A stretch of 64,000 nt of DNA from Pseudomonas sediminis (GCF_039555755.1 NZ_CP154631.1:2046001-2110000), one strand, 5' to 3'. Shown: positions 1-9,745, counted from the first letter of the stretch. Notes: generated by a model not told the origin, from the letters alone. Translations and numbers: made by a program.

Positions 1-1383
1 CGGCAGGCAGGCCTCGCTCGCCAGTGCACTCGGCCGCTGCAGGCGCGCCGTCTTCCATTGGAAACCCAGCACCAGACCGCTCGCCGTGACTGCCAGCCCA
101 GCCGCCAGCCCCCACCACACACCCTGCGCACCCCAGCCGAGCGGGAAGGCGAGCAGCCAGGCCATTGGTGCGCCCACGCACCAGTAACCCGTCAGACCGA
201 TCAGCAGAGTGGTGCGGCCGTCGTTCAACCCGCGGATCGCACCCATGGCGATGCTCTGCAAACCATCGAACAACTCGAACCAGGCGGCAATCGCCAACAG
301 GCCGACCGCGAGGGTGACGATATCGGCGAAAGCCGGGTCGTGACGGTCGAGGAACAGACCGATGATCCACTCTGGCAGCAGCCAGAACAGCAGGGCGAAC
401 AGCAGCATCAGCGCGGCGCCCACGGCCATGCCCAGGTGCCCCGCCAGCCGCGACAGGTGCAGGCGGTCGGCGCCGTAGTGCAGGCCGACGCGGAAGGTCA
501 CGGCATAGGACAACCCTTGCGGCACGATGAATGCCAGCGCCACCGTTTGTATGGCGATCTGATGCGCCGCCAGCTGCACGCTGCCCAGCGCGCCCATGCA
601 CAGCGTGGCGAAGGTGAACAGTCCCTGTTCGGCGGCGTAGGTGCCGCCGATAGGCAGGCCCAGACGCAGCAGGGCGCGCATCTCCGCTCGCTGTGGGCGA
701 CCCATGCCGTGCCGCAGCTGGTAGCGGTGATAGGTTGGCGAGAGCAGGATGTACAGCGCCAATGCCAGGGCCATGGCGCTGCTGACCAGCGCTGTGGTCA
801 TACCGATGCCGCTCAGGCCCAGGCTGGGCAGGCCGAACCAACCCTTGATCAGCGCGTAGTTGATGACGAAATTGGCGGCGGTACCGACGATGCTGATGGC
901 CATGACCGGGCCGGGATGGCCAATGGCACTGGTGAAGCCGCGCAGCGCCATGAAGCACAGGTAGCCGGGCAGTGCCAGCGACAGCGGGCGCAGGAATGCC
1001 ATGGCCTGGCTGGCTGCGTCAGGGTCCTGGCCCAGATGCGGCAGCAGCGGGCCCAGGCCATTGAGGCACAGCGCACTGACGGCGCCCAGCAGAATGGCCA
1101 GCCACAGACCATTGCGGATCAGGCGCGTGATGCCTGACGGGTCGCTCGCGCCGTGGCGAATGGCAATCAGGCTGCCCACCGCGGCGATCACCCCGGTGCA
1201 GAAGATCGAGAAAATGAAATAACAGGTGGCGCCCAGCGCGCCACCGGCCAGTTGCTGCGGACCGAGCATGGCCATCATCAGCGTGTCGGTGAAAATCATC
1301 AGCGCATGGGCCAGCTGGGCGGAGATCAGCGGGCCGGCCAGGCGCAACAGCGCAGCCAACTCGTGGCCAAGGGAATTCTTCAT
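1..1383 (-). CDS. MATE family multidrug/Na+ antiporter (C-terminus cut by window edge)
   Basis: The reverse-strand frame is open from an ATG at 1383 to the left edge, giving 461 codons with no stop. It begins MKNSLGHELAALLRLAGPLI and consists almost entirely of hydrophobic segments, as in NorM/DinF-type MATE proteins of about 450-480 residues with 12 membrane helices, so only a few residues should be missing. MATE proteins export cationic drugs and metabolites using Na+ or H+ gradients across the inner membrane. The gene is divergent from the LysR regulator at 1523, which may control it, though this is inferred from position only. The substrate cannot be told from sequence. Confidence 0.85.
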   Translation of the reverse strand, partial: MKNSLGHELAALLRLAGPLISAQLAHALMIFTDTLMMAMLGPQQLAGGALGATCYFIFSIFCTGVIAAVGSLIAIRHGASDPSGITRLIRNGLWLAILLGAVSALCLNGLGPLLPHLGQDPDAASQAMAFLRPLSLALPGYLCFMALRGFTSAIGHPGPVMAISIVGTAANFVINYALIKGWFGLPSLGLSGIGMTTALVSSAMALALALYILLSPTYHRYQLRHGMGRPQRAEMRALLRLGLPIGGTYAAEQGLFTFATLCMGALGSVQLAAHQIAIQTVALAFIVPQGLSYAVTFRVGLHYGADRLHLSRLAGHLGMAVGAALMLLFALLFWLLPEWIIGLFLDRHDPAFADIVTLAVGLLAIAAWFELFDGLQSIAMGAIRGLNDGRTTLLIGLTGYWCVGAPMAWLLAFPLGWGAQGVWWGLAAGLAVTASGLVLGFQWKTARLQRPSALASEACLP

Positions 1384-1522
1384 GATGAGTAAAACTTCGG
1401 CAGGGTAAGCATCCCCAGACTGTCGGGGGATGAGCAATGACAGCTATTCTCTGGTTTGTAGCGAATGCCCACAAAAGGAAAATAGCCATGACAGGCATGA
1501 TAAAAACTCATGGATCTATGCG

Positions 1523-2443
1523 GTGACGCGTCGTCTTCCACCGCTTTACGCCCTGCGCGCCTTCGAGGCCGCCGCACGCCATGCCTCCTTTACCCGTGCC
1601 GCTGAAGAACTGGCCATCACCCAGAGCGCGGTAAGCCGGCACATCCGCACGCTGGAGGAGTACTTCACTTGTCGTCTGTTCGAGCGTCGTGGCCGCAGCC
1701 TGCACCTGACCGATCCCGCCCGTGCTCTGTTGCCGGGGCTGAGCGACGGCTTCGATGCACTGGAGCGCGCCATCGCTGCGTTGCGCGCCGATGATGAGGT
1801 GCTGCGTCTGAAGGCGCCGTCGACCCTGACCATGCGCTGGTTACTCGCGCGGCTGTCGCACTTTCGCCTGGCCAACCAGGACAGCGAAGTGCAGCTCACC
1901 AGCGCCTGGATGGATGTGGATAAGGTCGACTTCCGCCACGAGCCATTCGACTGTGCGGTGCTGTTGTCCGATGGCCAGTTCCCGGATGAGTGGGAAAGCG
2001 TGTTGTTGTTCGAGGAGTGGCTGATTCCGGTGTGCGCTGCCGGCGGTTCTGACGCAGGCCCCTGGTCGCTGGCGCGGCTGCAGGCGGCGGAGCAGTTGCA
2101 CCCGACGCCGGATCGCCGCGACTGGCGGCGCTGGTTGCAGGCCACGGGTCTGGATGAGCAGGTGCCGCTGAAGACCGGCCAGCTGTTCGACATGCTTGAA
2201 CTGGGCATCGTCGCCGCCGCACGCGGCTATGGCGTGTCCATCGGTGATTTGCTGATGGTGGCCGAGGACGTGGGCGCTGGCCGTCTCGGGTTGCCCTGGC
2301 CAACGGCAGTATTCAGTGGCGATAGCTATTATCTGGTATGGCCGCGGGGACATCGTGCGCAGGCGCGTTTGCAGCGGCTGCGCGACTACCTGTTGGCCGA
2401 AGTAGCGGCCATGCAACTTCCTCCAGTGGAGAGAGTGCTTTAG
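1523..2443 (+). CDS. LysR family transcriptional regulator, GcvA-like
   Basis: The protein has 306 residues. An N-terminal winged helix-turn-helix (about residues 5-65, including FTRAAEELAITQSAVSRHI) is followed by a LysR substrate-binding fold. LPPLYALRAFEAAARHASF is typical of the GcvA/AmpR branch. I chose the GTG at 1523 because homology starts there; an in-frame ATG at 1430 would add 31 residues that do not look like protein of this family. The gene is divergent from the MATE exporter, with a 139-base gap holding presumed shared control sites. No clear Shine-Dalgarno sequence is visible before the GTG, so the start is less certain than the identity. The effector is unknown. Confidence 0.85.
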   Translation: MTRRLPPLYALRAFEAAARHASFTRAAEELAITQSAVSRHIRTLEEYFTCRLFERRGRSLHLTDPARALLPGLSDGFDALERAIAALRADDEVLRLKAPSTLTMRWLLARLSHFRLANQDSEVQLTSAWMDVDKVDFRHEPFDCAVLLSDGQFPDEWESVLLFEEWLIPVCAAGGSDAGPWSLARLQAAEQLHPTPDRRDWRRWLQATGLDEQVPLKTGQLFDMLELGIVAAARGYGVSIGDLLMVAEDVGAGRLGLPWPTAVFSGDSYYLVWPRGHRAQARLQRLRDYLLAEVAAMQLPPVERVL

Positions 2444-2618
2444 CCGCCGATACAGGTTTTTGAGAGCAAATGATTGCCATTCGGCAGAACGCTGATTGAC
2501 CAACCATACTGCTCAGGTATCCTGCTGCGCCCTGGCTCGAGGTCGTATGACCACTCGGGTCAGTCAACCCCTGTTCCGTTCGGCCTGCCACTACTGAGTC
2601 AGGCCTTGAGAGGCCTGA

Positions 2619-4595
2619 ATGACCCCTCCTCGTTCCCGTATCGCTCTGCAACTGGCCGCCATCCTGGCACTGGTGCTGGTGCTGCTGATCAGCTTCAGCA
2701 CCCTGTTCGCCTTGCGCTCGCTCAACGAAGCCAACCTGGCCACCCGAGAGAAGCATCTGGGTAGCGAAGCCGGCCTGCTGGCCGACCAGCTCGAGACCTT
2801 CCATGGCAGTCTGCGCGACAGCACGCAGCGCCTGGCCGGCCTCTTCGAGCAGCGCTTCAGCAGTGGTTTGCAGGTGCGCAGCGACGAGCGTGTCGGGGTT
2901 GGTAGCCTGCAGACCCCGGCCCTCTATCTGGGTGCGACCCGGCTGAACAACGACTTCAGTGAGGTCGACGACTTTACCCGCATGACCGCTGGCGTTGCCA
3001 CGGTGTTCGTGCGCGACGGTGAAGAGTTCGTACGTATCACTACCTCGCTGACCAAACAGGACGGTACTCGTGCGCTGGGTACCGTGCTGGACCACCAGCA
3101 TCCGGCTTATCAGAAACTCCTGGCAGGCCAGGGTTATGTCGGCCGTGCGCTGCTGTTCGACCGCTTCTACATGACCCAGTACACCCCGGTGCGCGATACC
3201 GGTGGGCGGGTGATCGCCGTGCTGTTCGTTGGCTTCGACTACACCGACGCGCAGAACCTGCAAATGCGCAACCTCTCCGATTTCCGCATCGGCAGCACTG
3301 GTTCGCTGGCGCTGCTCGACGAGCAGGGCAAGTGGCTGGTGGCTCCGGCCGGTGCCGCCACTATGAGCAGCCTGCCTGCGGCGCTTACCGAGTTGATCGC
3401 CAGCCCCGGCAAGGGCGGTTTCTGGAGTGATGGTCATGACGAGTTCTACAGCGTGGCCATGCCGTTTGCCGGCGGCCCCTGGACGGTGCTGGCGAGCATG
3501 CCGCGCGAGGAAATCCAGGCGGTCACCTGGCGCGTCGGCACCCAGCTGGCTATCGGCAGTGCGCTGACCCTGTTGCTGGCGGTTATCGCCGTGGTCTGGT
3601 TGCTGCGACGCAAGCTGCGGCCGCTGGGCGATCTGGTGCAACAGGCGCAGGCGCTCGGTGCTGGTGATCTCGGCGCGCGCATGACGCAGTCCAGTGATGA
3701 TGAGATTGGTGAGCTGGCGCGCAGCTTCAACCGCATGGGCGAGGCGCTGGCGAACATGGTCGCGGGCATTCGCAGTGCGGCTCAGGATGTCAGTGCGCGC
3801 TCGCAGTCTATGTCTGCGCTGTCGCGCGATGCCTACCAGGGGATCGATCAGCAGTCGGGCGAGATCAGTAGCATGGCCGGCGCGGTGGAGGAGTTCAGCG
3901 CCACTTCGCAGAATATCGCCGACAATATGCGCAGTACCGAGCGTATGGCCAGTGCCAACGCCCAACAGACCCGTATCGGTCGTGCCTCGATGGATCAGGC
4001 CTCCGAGGCACTGGTGCAGATTGCCGAGGCGCTGGAGCAGACCTCCACGGTGATCAACGGCCTCGGCCAGCGCTCACAGGAAATTGGCGGTATCGTCAGC
4101 GTGATCACCGCAATTGCTGACCAGACCAACCTGCTGGCGCTCAACGCCGCCATCGAGGCTGCACGTGCCGGCGAGCAGGGTCGTGGTTTTGCCGTGGTCG
4201 CCGACGAGGTGCGCAACCTGGCCGGGCGTACCCGCGAGGCGACCAACGAGATTTCCACCATGATTGGCAGCATCCAGAGCGAGACCAGCAGCGCCATCGC
4301 CACCATGGAGCAGGGCCGGCAACTGATGCAGGACGGTCTTGAGCGCAACGCCAAGGTGGCTTCAGCGCTGGCACAGATCAGCGAGCAGAGCGAGGCGGCG
4401 GGCGAGCAGTTCGCTGCCATCACCACCGCCACCAGCGAGCAGAGCAGCACTGCGACCGTGCTTAGCTCCAATCTGCAGAGTATCGCCCAGGCCAACGGCG
4501 AGCAGCGTGAAGTGGTGGCCAACCTGGCCGATACCGCGCGCGAGCTGGATCGCCTGGCCGCTCAGCTGCGTCAGGAGGTCGAGCGCTTTCGCTGA
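2619..4595 (+). CDS. methyl-accepting chemotaxis protein with periplasmic Cache sensor
   Basis: This 658-residue transducer has a membrane helix at about residues 8-31, a periplasmic region of about 270 residues resembling a Cache_3/Cache_2 sensor, a second helix at about 306-329, a HAMP domain (about 330-385) and a cytoplasmic signalling domain. The conserved hairpin tip ([20 protein letters not shown]) lies near residue 508. It should relay ligand binding to CheA/CheW. No C-terminal CheR/CheB-tethering pentapeptide is seen; the protein ends VERFR. The ligand is unknown. The gene stands alone and meets comM tail to tail with one base between the stops. Confidence 0.9.
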   Translation: MTPPRSRIALQLAAILALVLVLLISFSTLFALRSLNEANLATREKHLGSEAGLLADQLETFHGSLRDSTQRLAGLFEQRFSSGLQVRSDERVGVGSLQTPALYLGATRLNNDFSEVDDFTRMTAGVATVFVRDGEEFVRITTSLTKQDGTRALGTVLDHQHPAYQKLLAGQGYVGRALLFDRFYMTQYTPVRDTGGRVIAVLFVGFDYTDAQNLQMRNLSDFRIGSTGSLALLDEQGKWLVAPAGAATMSSLPAALTELIASPGKGGFWSDGHDEFYSVAMPFAGGPWTVLASMPREEIQAVTWRVGTQLAIGSALTLLLAVIAVVWLLRRKLRPLGDLVQQAQALGAGDLGARMTQSSDDEIGELARSFNRMGEALANMVAGIRSAAQDVSARSQSMSALSRDAYQGIDQQSGEISSMAGAVEEFSATSQNIADNMRSTERMASANAQQTRIGRASMDQASEALVQIAEALEQTSTVINGLGQRSQEIGGIVSVITAIADQTNLLALNAAIEAARAGEQGRGFAVVADEVRNLAGRTREATNEISTMIGSIQSETSSAIATMEQGRQLMQDGLERNAKVASALAQISEQSEAAGEQFAAITTATSEQSSTATVLSSNLQSIAQANGEQREVVANLADTARELDRLAAQLRQEVERFR

Positions 4596-4596
4596 G

Positions 4597-6090
4597 TCAC
4601 CCCGCTGCCGGTCTGTACTGCAGCGCTTCAGCCAGGTGGGCGCGGCTGATCTGCTGCTCGCTCGCCAGGTCGGCCAGAGTGCGCGCGACCTTGAGTACGC
4701 GATGGGCCGCGCGCAGGGACAGCCCGAGACGTTCGCAGGCGTTTTCCAGCCACTGGCGATCCGCGTCGCTCAATGCGCAGTGTTGGCGCAGACCGGGTAG
4801 GTCGAGAAAGGCGTTGGCCACGCCCTGGCGTTGCAATTGGCGCTCACGTGCCTGCGCCACCTTGGCTGCTGCCTGCGCAGTGCTTTCGCCATCCTGCGGT
4901 GGTGCATTCAGGGCTGTGGTTTCGCGGGCGACCGTCAGGTGCAGGTCGATGCGATCAAGGAGCGGGCCCGACAACTTGGCGCGGTAGCGCTGGATCTGCT
5001 CCGGGGTACAGCGACAGCGATTGCTCGGGTCGCCGAGGTAGCCGCAAGGGCAGGGGTTCATGGCGGCAACGAGCTGAAAACGAGCGGGAAAGCGCACCTT
5101 GTCGCGGGCTCGGGCGATGACGATGTGGCCGCTTTCCAGTGGTTCGCGCAGCACTTCCAGCACTTTCCTGTCGAATTCCGGTAGCTCATCGAGGAACAGG
5201 ATGCCCATATGGGCCAAGGTTATTTCGCCAGGCTGCGGGCGACTGCCGCCACCCACCAATGCCGGGCCGGAGGCGCTGTGGTGCGGGGTGCGAAAGGGTC
5301 GCTGCGGCCAGTGCTGCAGAGGCGTATGGCTGGCCACCGAATGGATCGCGGCTACCTGCAGCGCCTCGTTTTCGTCAAGCGTAGGTAGCAGGCCTGGCAG
5401 GCGGCTGGCCAGCAGGGTTTTGCCTGTGCCGGGTGGGCCGCTGAGCAGCAGATTGTGCGAGCCGGCGGCCGCTACCAGTAACGCCCGTTTGGCGGCCAAC
5501 TGGCCCTGCACTTCGGCCAGGTCCGGATAGGGCAGGCTCTGCCTGAGCAGGCCCTGGGCCGCGTAGAGTTCGAGAGGGTCGCTGCCGTTCAGGTGCGCAG
5601 CGATCTGCAGCAAGTGCTCGACGGCGATTACCTTCAACCCCGAGGCCAGGCTGGCCTCTTCGGCATTGGCCTGCGGCACCAAGAGGGTGCGTCCGGCTGC
5701 GCGTGCGGCCAGGGCAGCCGGCAATACGCCTTGCACGGGACGCACCGCGCCTGATAGCGCCAGCTCGCCCAGGCATTCGTATTCATCCAGCGATTGAGCT
5801 GGTACCTGGCCGCTGGCCGCGAGAATCCCCAAGGCGATGGCGAGGTCGAAGCGACCACCGTCTTTTGGCAGATCTGCAGGCGCAAGATTCAAGGTGATGC
5901 GTTTGCTGGGAAACTCGAAGGCAGCATTGAGGATGGCGCTGCGTACGCGATCCTTGCTCTCCTTGACTGCGGTTTCCGGCAGACCCACCAGGGTCAGAGA
6001 GGGCAGGCCGTTGGCCAGGTGCGCCTCGACGGTGACGGCCGGTGCTTCTACACCGACCTGGGCGCGGCTGTGAACGATGGCCAGGGACAT
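4597..6090 (-). CDS. comM: YifB/ComM family Mg-chelatase-like AAA+ ATPase
   Basis: The protein has 497 residues, with an N-terminal ChlI/Lon-S5-like domain followed by an AAA+ module carrying Walker A (GPPGTGKT) and Walker B (LFLDELPEF). A cysteine cluster (CPCGYLGDP...CRC) precedes the C-terminal Mg_chelatase_C domain. Full length for the family. In Vibrio and Haemophilus, ComM is a branch-migration helicase that extends transforming DNA during recombination; that role here is by orthology. It shares strand with ubiK just upstream (6183-6440), separated by a long REP palindrome that may limit read-through. Confidence 0.88.
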   Translation of the reverse strand: MSLAIVHSRAQVGVEAPAVTVEAHLANGLPSLTLVGLPETAVKESKDRVRSAILNAAFEFPSKRITLNLAPADLPKDGGRFDLAIALGILAASGQVPAQSLDEYECLGELALSGAVRPVQGVLPAALAARAAGRTLLVPQANAEEASLASGLKVIAVEHLLQIAAHLNGSDPLELYAAQGLLRQSLPYPDLAEVQGQLAAKRALLVAAAGSHNLLLSGPPGTGKTLLASRLPGLLPTLDENEALQVAAIHSVASHTPLQHWPQRPFRTPHHSASGPALVGGGSRPQPGEITLAHMGILFLDELPEFDRKVLEVLREPLESGHIVIARARDKVRFPARFQLVAAMNPCPCGYLGDPSNRCRCTPEQIQRYRAKLSGPLLDRIDLHLTVARETTALNAPPQDGESTAQAAAKVAQARERQLQRQGVANAFLDLPGLRQHCALSDADRQWLENACERLGLSLRAAHRVLKVARTLADLASEQQISRAHLAEALQYRPAAG

Positions 6091-6122
6091 GATCGCTCCT
6101 TGATCAAGTGGGGTGCAGTGCC

Positions 6123-6174
6123 TGTAGGAGCGGCTTCAGCCGCGAGGCCTGTCGCGGCTGAAGCCGCTCCTACA
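6123..6174. repeat. REP-like perfect palindrome
   Basis: Perfect inverted repeat with 23-base arms (6123-6145 and 6152-6174) and a 6-base spacer, with the GTAGGAGCGGCTTCAGCCGC core known from Pseudomonas REP elements. It lies between ubiK and comM. REP pairs are usually mobilised by RAYT transposases; none is encoded in this window. Confidence 0.9.
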
Positions 6175-6182
6175 ACATAACC

Positions 6183-6440
6183 TCAGTCTACGGCGGTGAG
6201 CTTGGCTTCCAGTTCCGCGACCTTGGCTTCCAACGCTTCAAGGCGAGCGCGGGTGCGGGCGAGAACCACCATCTGGCTGTCGAACTCTTCCCGGCTGACC
6301 AGATCGAGCTTGCTGAAGCCGCTCTGCAGCAGGGCCTTGAACTGCGCCTCCAGTTCGGCGCGCGGCAGTGGGCTGTCGCCACTGAACAAGCGCGAGGCGT
6401 GGCTACTGAGGGTGTCGAGCAAAGCTTTGGGCGGGAGCAT
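6183..6440 (-). CDS. ubiK: ubiquinone biosynthesis accessory factor UbiK
   Basis: The 85-residue protein begins MLPPKALLDTLSSHASRLF and ends in a leucine/alanine-rich coiled coil (ARLEALEAKVAELEAKL). This matches the UbiK/YqiC (BMFP) family, small membrane-associated trimers that work with UbiJ in the aerobic ubiquinone biosynthesis complex. Length is normal. It is divergent from glnK, with the long regulatory gap 6441-6849 between them, an arrangement also found in other pseudomonads. Confidence 0.88.
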   Translation of the reverse strand: MLPPKALLDTLSSHASRLFSGDSPLPRAELEAQFKALLQSGFSKLDLVSREEFDSQMVVLARTRARLEALEAKVAELEAKLTAVD

Positions 6441-6541
6441 GGGCCGGTTCCAGATACAGACGGCGGCAGTGTAGCACGCAGCCGCAGGCGCGGCGGTCGA
6501 GCACGGGTTGCACGATTTTTGAGCATTGCGGAATGTGTCGA

Positions 6542-6558
6542 TGCACTGGATTGGTGCG
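6542..6558. promoter_or_regulatory. NtrC-binding site upstream of glnK
   Basis: TGCACTGGATTGGTGCG fits the NtrC dyad (GCACY-N5-GGTGC) and closely resembles the enterobacterial glnA enhancer. Its centre lies about 110 bases upstream of the predicted sigma-54 start, a normal enhancer distance. An extra GGTGCG half-site follows at 6567-6572. Confidence 0.72.
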
Positions 6559-6633
6559 ATGCATTCGGTGCGAATGACCGCTCATCCATGCTCGAAGCGG
6601 GTAAAGGCCTGAAAGATGGCGCTTTTACGTGAG

Positions 6634-6650
6634 CTGGCAAGCTTTCTGCT
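6634..6650 (+). promoter_or_regulatory. sigma-54 promoter for glnK(-amtB)
   Basis: CTGGCAAGCTTTCTGCT carries the invariant GG and GC with ten bases between them, close to the consensus TGGCACG-N4-TTGC. Transcription would start near 6661 and leave a leader of about 190 bases before glnK. With the NtrC dyad at 6542 it predicts nitrogen-starvation induction. The 409-base gap 6441-6849 holds no other feature I can support, apart from TGCACC/GGTGCG half-sites at 6668-6690. Confidence 0.72.
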
Positions 6651-6834
6651 TAGACCCCATCGACGCATGCACCGATGCAGTTCCGGTGCGGCAGGCGAAG
6701 CGGGGGAGTGTTTCGTCGGGAGCGGTTGGTGGGTATCGGCCACGCCAGGCTGGAGCGGTCGGTGCATTACAAAAGCCAGACACTGCGCTTAGACTTGAGC
6801 CGGGTTCGCAATTCCTGGGGCAAGTCCACCTTAA

Positions 6835-7188
<354 letters not shown>

Positions 7189-7223
7189 CAAGCCTCCGAA
7201 CCCCACGCCCCAGGAGTAAACCC

Positions 7224-7442
7224 ATGACTCTGCGAACTTTCGCAGGGCTAGGAGCCCTTTTGTCCTCGAATTCTGGCCTTGCGCTGTTTTCGAGGGCGAA
7301 TGCCGGAGCTGGCGATACCCTCGCCGCTCTGCTGTGCCAGACCCTCTTCAGGTCTCGCGCTTGGCCTAGTGATGGGAATGCCTGGTCGCCTCATGGCGCA
7401 GGGGTTCCGGTGATCCAGAACGAGCGTGGCAACGACTTGTAA
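7224..7442 (+). pseudogene. probable relic of a lost amtB paralogue (5' end only)
   Basis: The 72-codon frame has a good ribosome site (AGGAGT, 7 bases before ATG). Its first residues, MTLRTFAGLGALLS, match the signal-peptide start of Pseudomonas AmtB1 proteins as I remember them. After about residue 14 the similarity ends and the rest has no membrane segments or recognisable fold. An inverted repeat (CCTCGAA/TTCGAGG) lies at about 7263-7296. Some pseudomonads, such as P. stutzeri, carry glnK-amtB1-amtB2 in tandem, so the simplest reading is that amtB1 was deleted and its start left behind. It could instead be a short expressed peptide. Confidence 0.45.
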
Positions 7443-7522
7443 AGCATGCGGAACGCGTCCGGCGCCAACCTGGACGTTTCTACCGAACAGCGCACAACAA
7501 AAGCGCCGGCAAGAGGTGAAAA

Positions 7523-8776
7523 ATGGATAACACAGCATTGACTGCATTGCAGTACGGCTTCGATACCTTCTACTTTCTGATCTGTGGTGCCCTGGTGATG
7601 TGGATGGCAGCGGGTTTTGCCATGCTCGAATCCGGCTTGGTGCGTGCCAAGAACACCACCGAAATCCTGACCAAGAACGTGGCCCTGTATGCTGTTGCCA
7701 GCGTCATGTACCTGGTCATCGGCTACCACATCATGTATTCCAGCCCGGAAGGCGGCATCCTGCCGAGCCTGGGCTTCCTGATCGGTGACGAGAACAGCGT
7801 CGAGTCCGTTCTGGCCGGTGGCGACGATGCGCCCTACTACTCGGCGCGTTCGGACTTCTTCTTCCAGGTGGTGTTCGCCGCGACCTGCATGTCGATCGTG
7901 TCCGGTGCCGTGGCTGAGCGCATGAAGCTGTGGGCCTTCCTGGCTTTCGCCGTGGTCATGACCGGCTTCATCTACCCGGTTCAGGGCTTCTGGAAATGGG
8001 GTTCGGGCTTCCTTAACGAAGCCGGCTTCCTCGACTTTGCCGGTTCGGGTGTCGTGCACATGGCGGGTGCCTCTGCCGCTCTGGCTGGTGTGCTGCTGCT
8101 CGGTGCGCGTAAGGGCAAGTACGGTGCCAATGGCCAGGTCAACGCCATTCCGGGTGCCAACCTGCCGCTGGCTACCCTCGGTACCTTCATCCTGTGGATG
8201 GGCTGGTTCGGCTTCAACGGTGGCTCGCAGCTGAAGATGAGCACCATCGAAGACGCCAACGCTGTTGCCCAGGTGTTCACCAACACCAACATGGCCGCTG
8301 CTGGTGGCCTGATCGCGGCGCTGATCGTAGCCCGCATCCTGTTCGGCAAGGCTGACCTGACCATGGCCCTCAACGGTGCTCTGGCTGGTCTGGTGGCCAT
8401 CACCGCCGAGCCGCTGACCCCGAGCGCCCTGCAGGCTACCCTGATTGGTGGCGTCGGCGGTGTGCTGGTGGTGTTCGCGATCCTGGGGCTGGACAAAGTC
8501 AAGATCGACGATCCGGTTGGTGCCATCTCCGTACACGGTGTGGTGGGTATCTGGGGTCTGCTGGCTGTCTGCCTGACCAACAGCGATGCATCGCTGGGCG
8601 CTCAGTTGCTGGGCATCGGTAGCATCTTCGCCTGGGTGTTCATCGCCAGCCTGATCGTGTGGAGCATCATCAAGGCTGTGATCGGTCTGCGCGTCAGCGA
8701 AGAAGAGGAATACGAGGGTGTGGACATCGCCGAATGCGGCATGGAAGCCTACCCGGAGTTCACCGGCAAGAAGTAA
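7523..8776 (+). CDS. amtB: ammonium transporter
   Basis: This 417-residue Amt/Rh channel begins MDNTALTALQYGFDTFYFLI and has 11 predicted membrane helices. The pore twin histidines are present in VVHMAGA and SVHGVVGIWG. The cytoplasmic tail (VSEEEEYEGVDIAECGMEAY) is the conserved region that couples to GlnK. It lacks the cleaved signal peptide of E. coli-type AmtB and resembles the second paralogue (AmtB2) of pseudomonads with two copies. A GAGGTG ribosome site precedes the ATG. It should be co-transcribed with glnK from the sigma-54 promoter, and a strong terminator follows. Confidence 0.93.
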   Translation: MDNTALTALQYGFDTFYFLICGALVMWMAAGFAMLESGLVRAKNTTEILTKNVALYAVASVMYLVIGYHIMYSSPEGGILPSLGFLIGDENSVESVLAGGDDAPYYSARSDFFFQVVFAATCMSIVSGAVAERMKLWAFLAFAVVMTGFIYPVQGFWKWGSGFLNEAGFLDFAGSGVVHMAGASAALAGVLLLGARKGKYGANGQVNAIPGANLPLATLGTFILWMGWFGFNGGSQLKMSTIEDANAVAQVFTNTNMAAAGGLIAALIVARILFGKADLTMALNGALAGLVAITAEPLTPSALQATLIGGVGGVLVVFAILGLDKVKIDDPVGAISVHGVVGIWGLLAVCLTNSDASLGAQLLGIGSIFAWVFIASLIVWSIIKAVIGLRVSEEEEYEGVDIAECGMEAYPEFTGKK

Positions 8777-8793
8777 GTTTTGCCGGGAATGAC

Positions 8794-8822
8794 AAGGGCG
8801 CCTTTTGGCGCCCTTTGTTTTT
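8794..8822 (+). terminator. Rho-independent terminator after amtB
   Basis: Stem AAGGGCGCC / GGCGCCCTT with a TTTT loop, followed by TGTTTTTT. It ends the glnK-amtB unit. Confidence 0.9.
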
Positions 8823-8874
8823 TCTGACAGCACGCTAGAATGCGCGCGCTGGAGCCATCGAGAGCGAGAGCGGC

Positions 8875-9300
8875 ATGTGGCAGCAACGTATCATCAGCCT
8901 GCGCCCGCGTGAGCGCGGTTTTCATCTGGTGACCGAAGAAGTGCTGAGTGCACTGCCGGAACTGGCGCAGGTGCGTGTCGGTCTGTTGCACCTGTGGTCG
9001 CAGCACACCTCGGCATCGCTGACGGTCAACGAGAACGCCGATCCTGCGGTTCGCCGCGATTTCGAGCGTTTCTTCAACCGCCTGGTGCCGCAGGGTGAGT
9101 CGGGCTACGAGCACGATTACGAAGGGCCGGATGATCTGCCGGCGCACTTCAAGGGCAGTTTGCTGGGCTTTCAGCTACAGCTGCCGATACAGCAGGGGCG
9201 GCTGGCGCTTGGAACCTGGCAAGGGATCTACCTCGGTGAGCATCGCGATCATGGCGGTGCTCGGCGAGTGGTGGCGACCTTGCATGGCGAGGCTATTTGA
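8875..9300 (+). CDS. yjbQ: YjbQ family (UPF0047) protein, secondary thiamine-phosphate synthase type
   Basis: The 141-residue protein matches the compact YjbQ/UPF0047 fold. It has the conserved [19 protein letters not shown] segment, the [14 protein letters not shown] segment and the C-terminal [16 protein letters not shown]. Conserved His, Glu and Asp residues suggest a metal or phosphate site. Some members can supply weak thiamine-phosphate synthase activity, but the physiological role is unsettled. It lies directly before sutA, as in PAO1, with 77 bases between them; a TATAAC hexamer at about 9340 may start a separate sutA transcript. Confidence 0.88.
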   Translation: MWQQRIISLRPRERGFHLVTEEVLSALPELAQVRVGLLHLWSQHTSASLTVNENADPAVRRDFERFFNRLVPQGESGYEHDYEGPDDLPAHFKGSLLGFQLQLPIQQGRLALGTWQGIYLGEHRDHGGARRVVATLHGEAI

Positions 9301-9377
9301 ATTTTTTCCGGTCGAGCGGTGCGCATCGCGCGACTGGGCTATAACTAACCTGCTTTTCGCAAGTCATGAGGTTGAAC

Positions 9378-9701
9378 ATGAGCGACGAAGACCTGGAACA
9401 AGACGATCTGGACGGGGCTGACGAGGACGATGGCGAGGGCCTGGCTGCTGCCGATGACGGCGACAGTGGCGACGATGAAGGCGATGGTGCAGTCGTAGCC
9501 AGCGGCAAGAAGAGCAAGGCCAAAGCCGTTGAAGTCGATGAGATGCCCAGCATCGAAGCCAAGCAGAAGGAGCGAGATGCCCTGGCCCGGGCCATGGAAG
9601 AGTTTCTCTCCCGTGGGGGCAAGGTGCAGGAGGTGGAGCCCAACGTGGTCGCCGACCCACCGAAGAAGCCCGACAGCAAATACGGCAGTCGTCCCATCTG
9701 A
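9378..9701 (+). CDS. sutA: RNA polymerase-binding slow-growth regulator SutA
   Basis: The 107-residue protein is very acidic and low in complexity at its N-terminus (MSDEDLEQDDLDGADEDD), then has a helix (SIEAKQKERDALARAMEEFL) and the conserved tail VVADPPKKPDSKYGSRPI. This organisation is that of P. aeruginosa SutA, which binds RNA polymerase during slow growth and shifts expression toward ribosomal and maintenance genes. I chose the ATG at 9378; an in-frame ATG at 9366 would add MRLN. The position after glnK-amtB-yjbQ matches PAO1. A strong terminator follows. Confidence 0.85.
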   Translation: MSDEDLEQDDLDGADEDDGEGLAAADDGDSGDDEGDGAVVASGKKSKAKAVEVDEMPSIEAKQKERDALARAMEEFLSRGGKVQEVEPNVVADPPKKPDSKYGSRPI

Positions 9702-9717
9702 GGACGGCGTGCTGCAA

Positions 9718-9745
9718 GAACCCGCCCCTCGTGGCGGGTTTTTTG
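9718..9745 (+). terminator. Rho-independent terminator after sutA
   Basis: Stem CCCGCC / GGCGGG with a 6-base loop followed by six T. Confidence 0.9.

Noticed and set aside
2313..3965. 550-codon antisense frame over the LysR tail and chemoreceptor
   Set aside because: It has a His/Gln/Arg-rich composition typical of reverse-strand shadows, and the opposite strand encodes complete conserved proteins.
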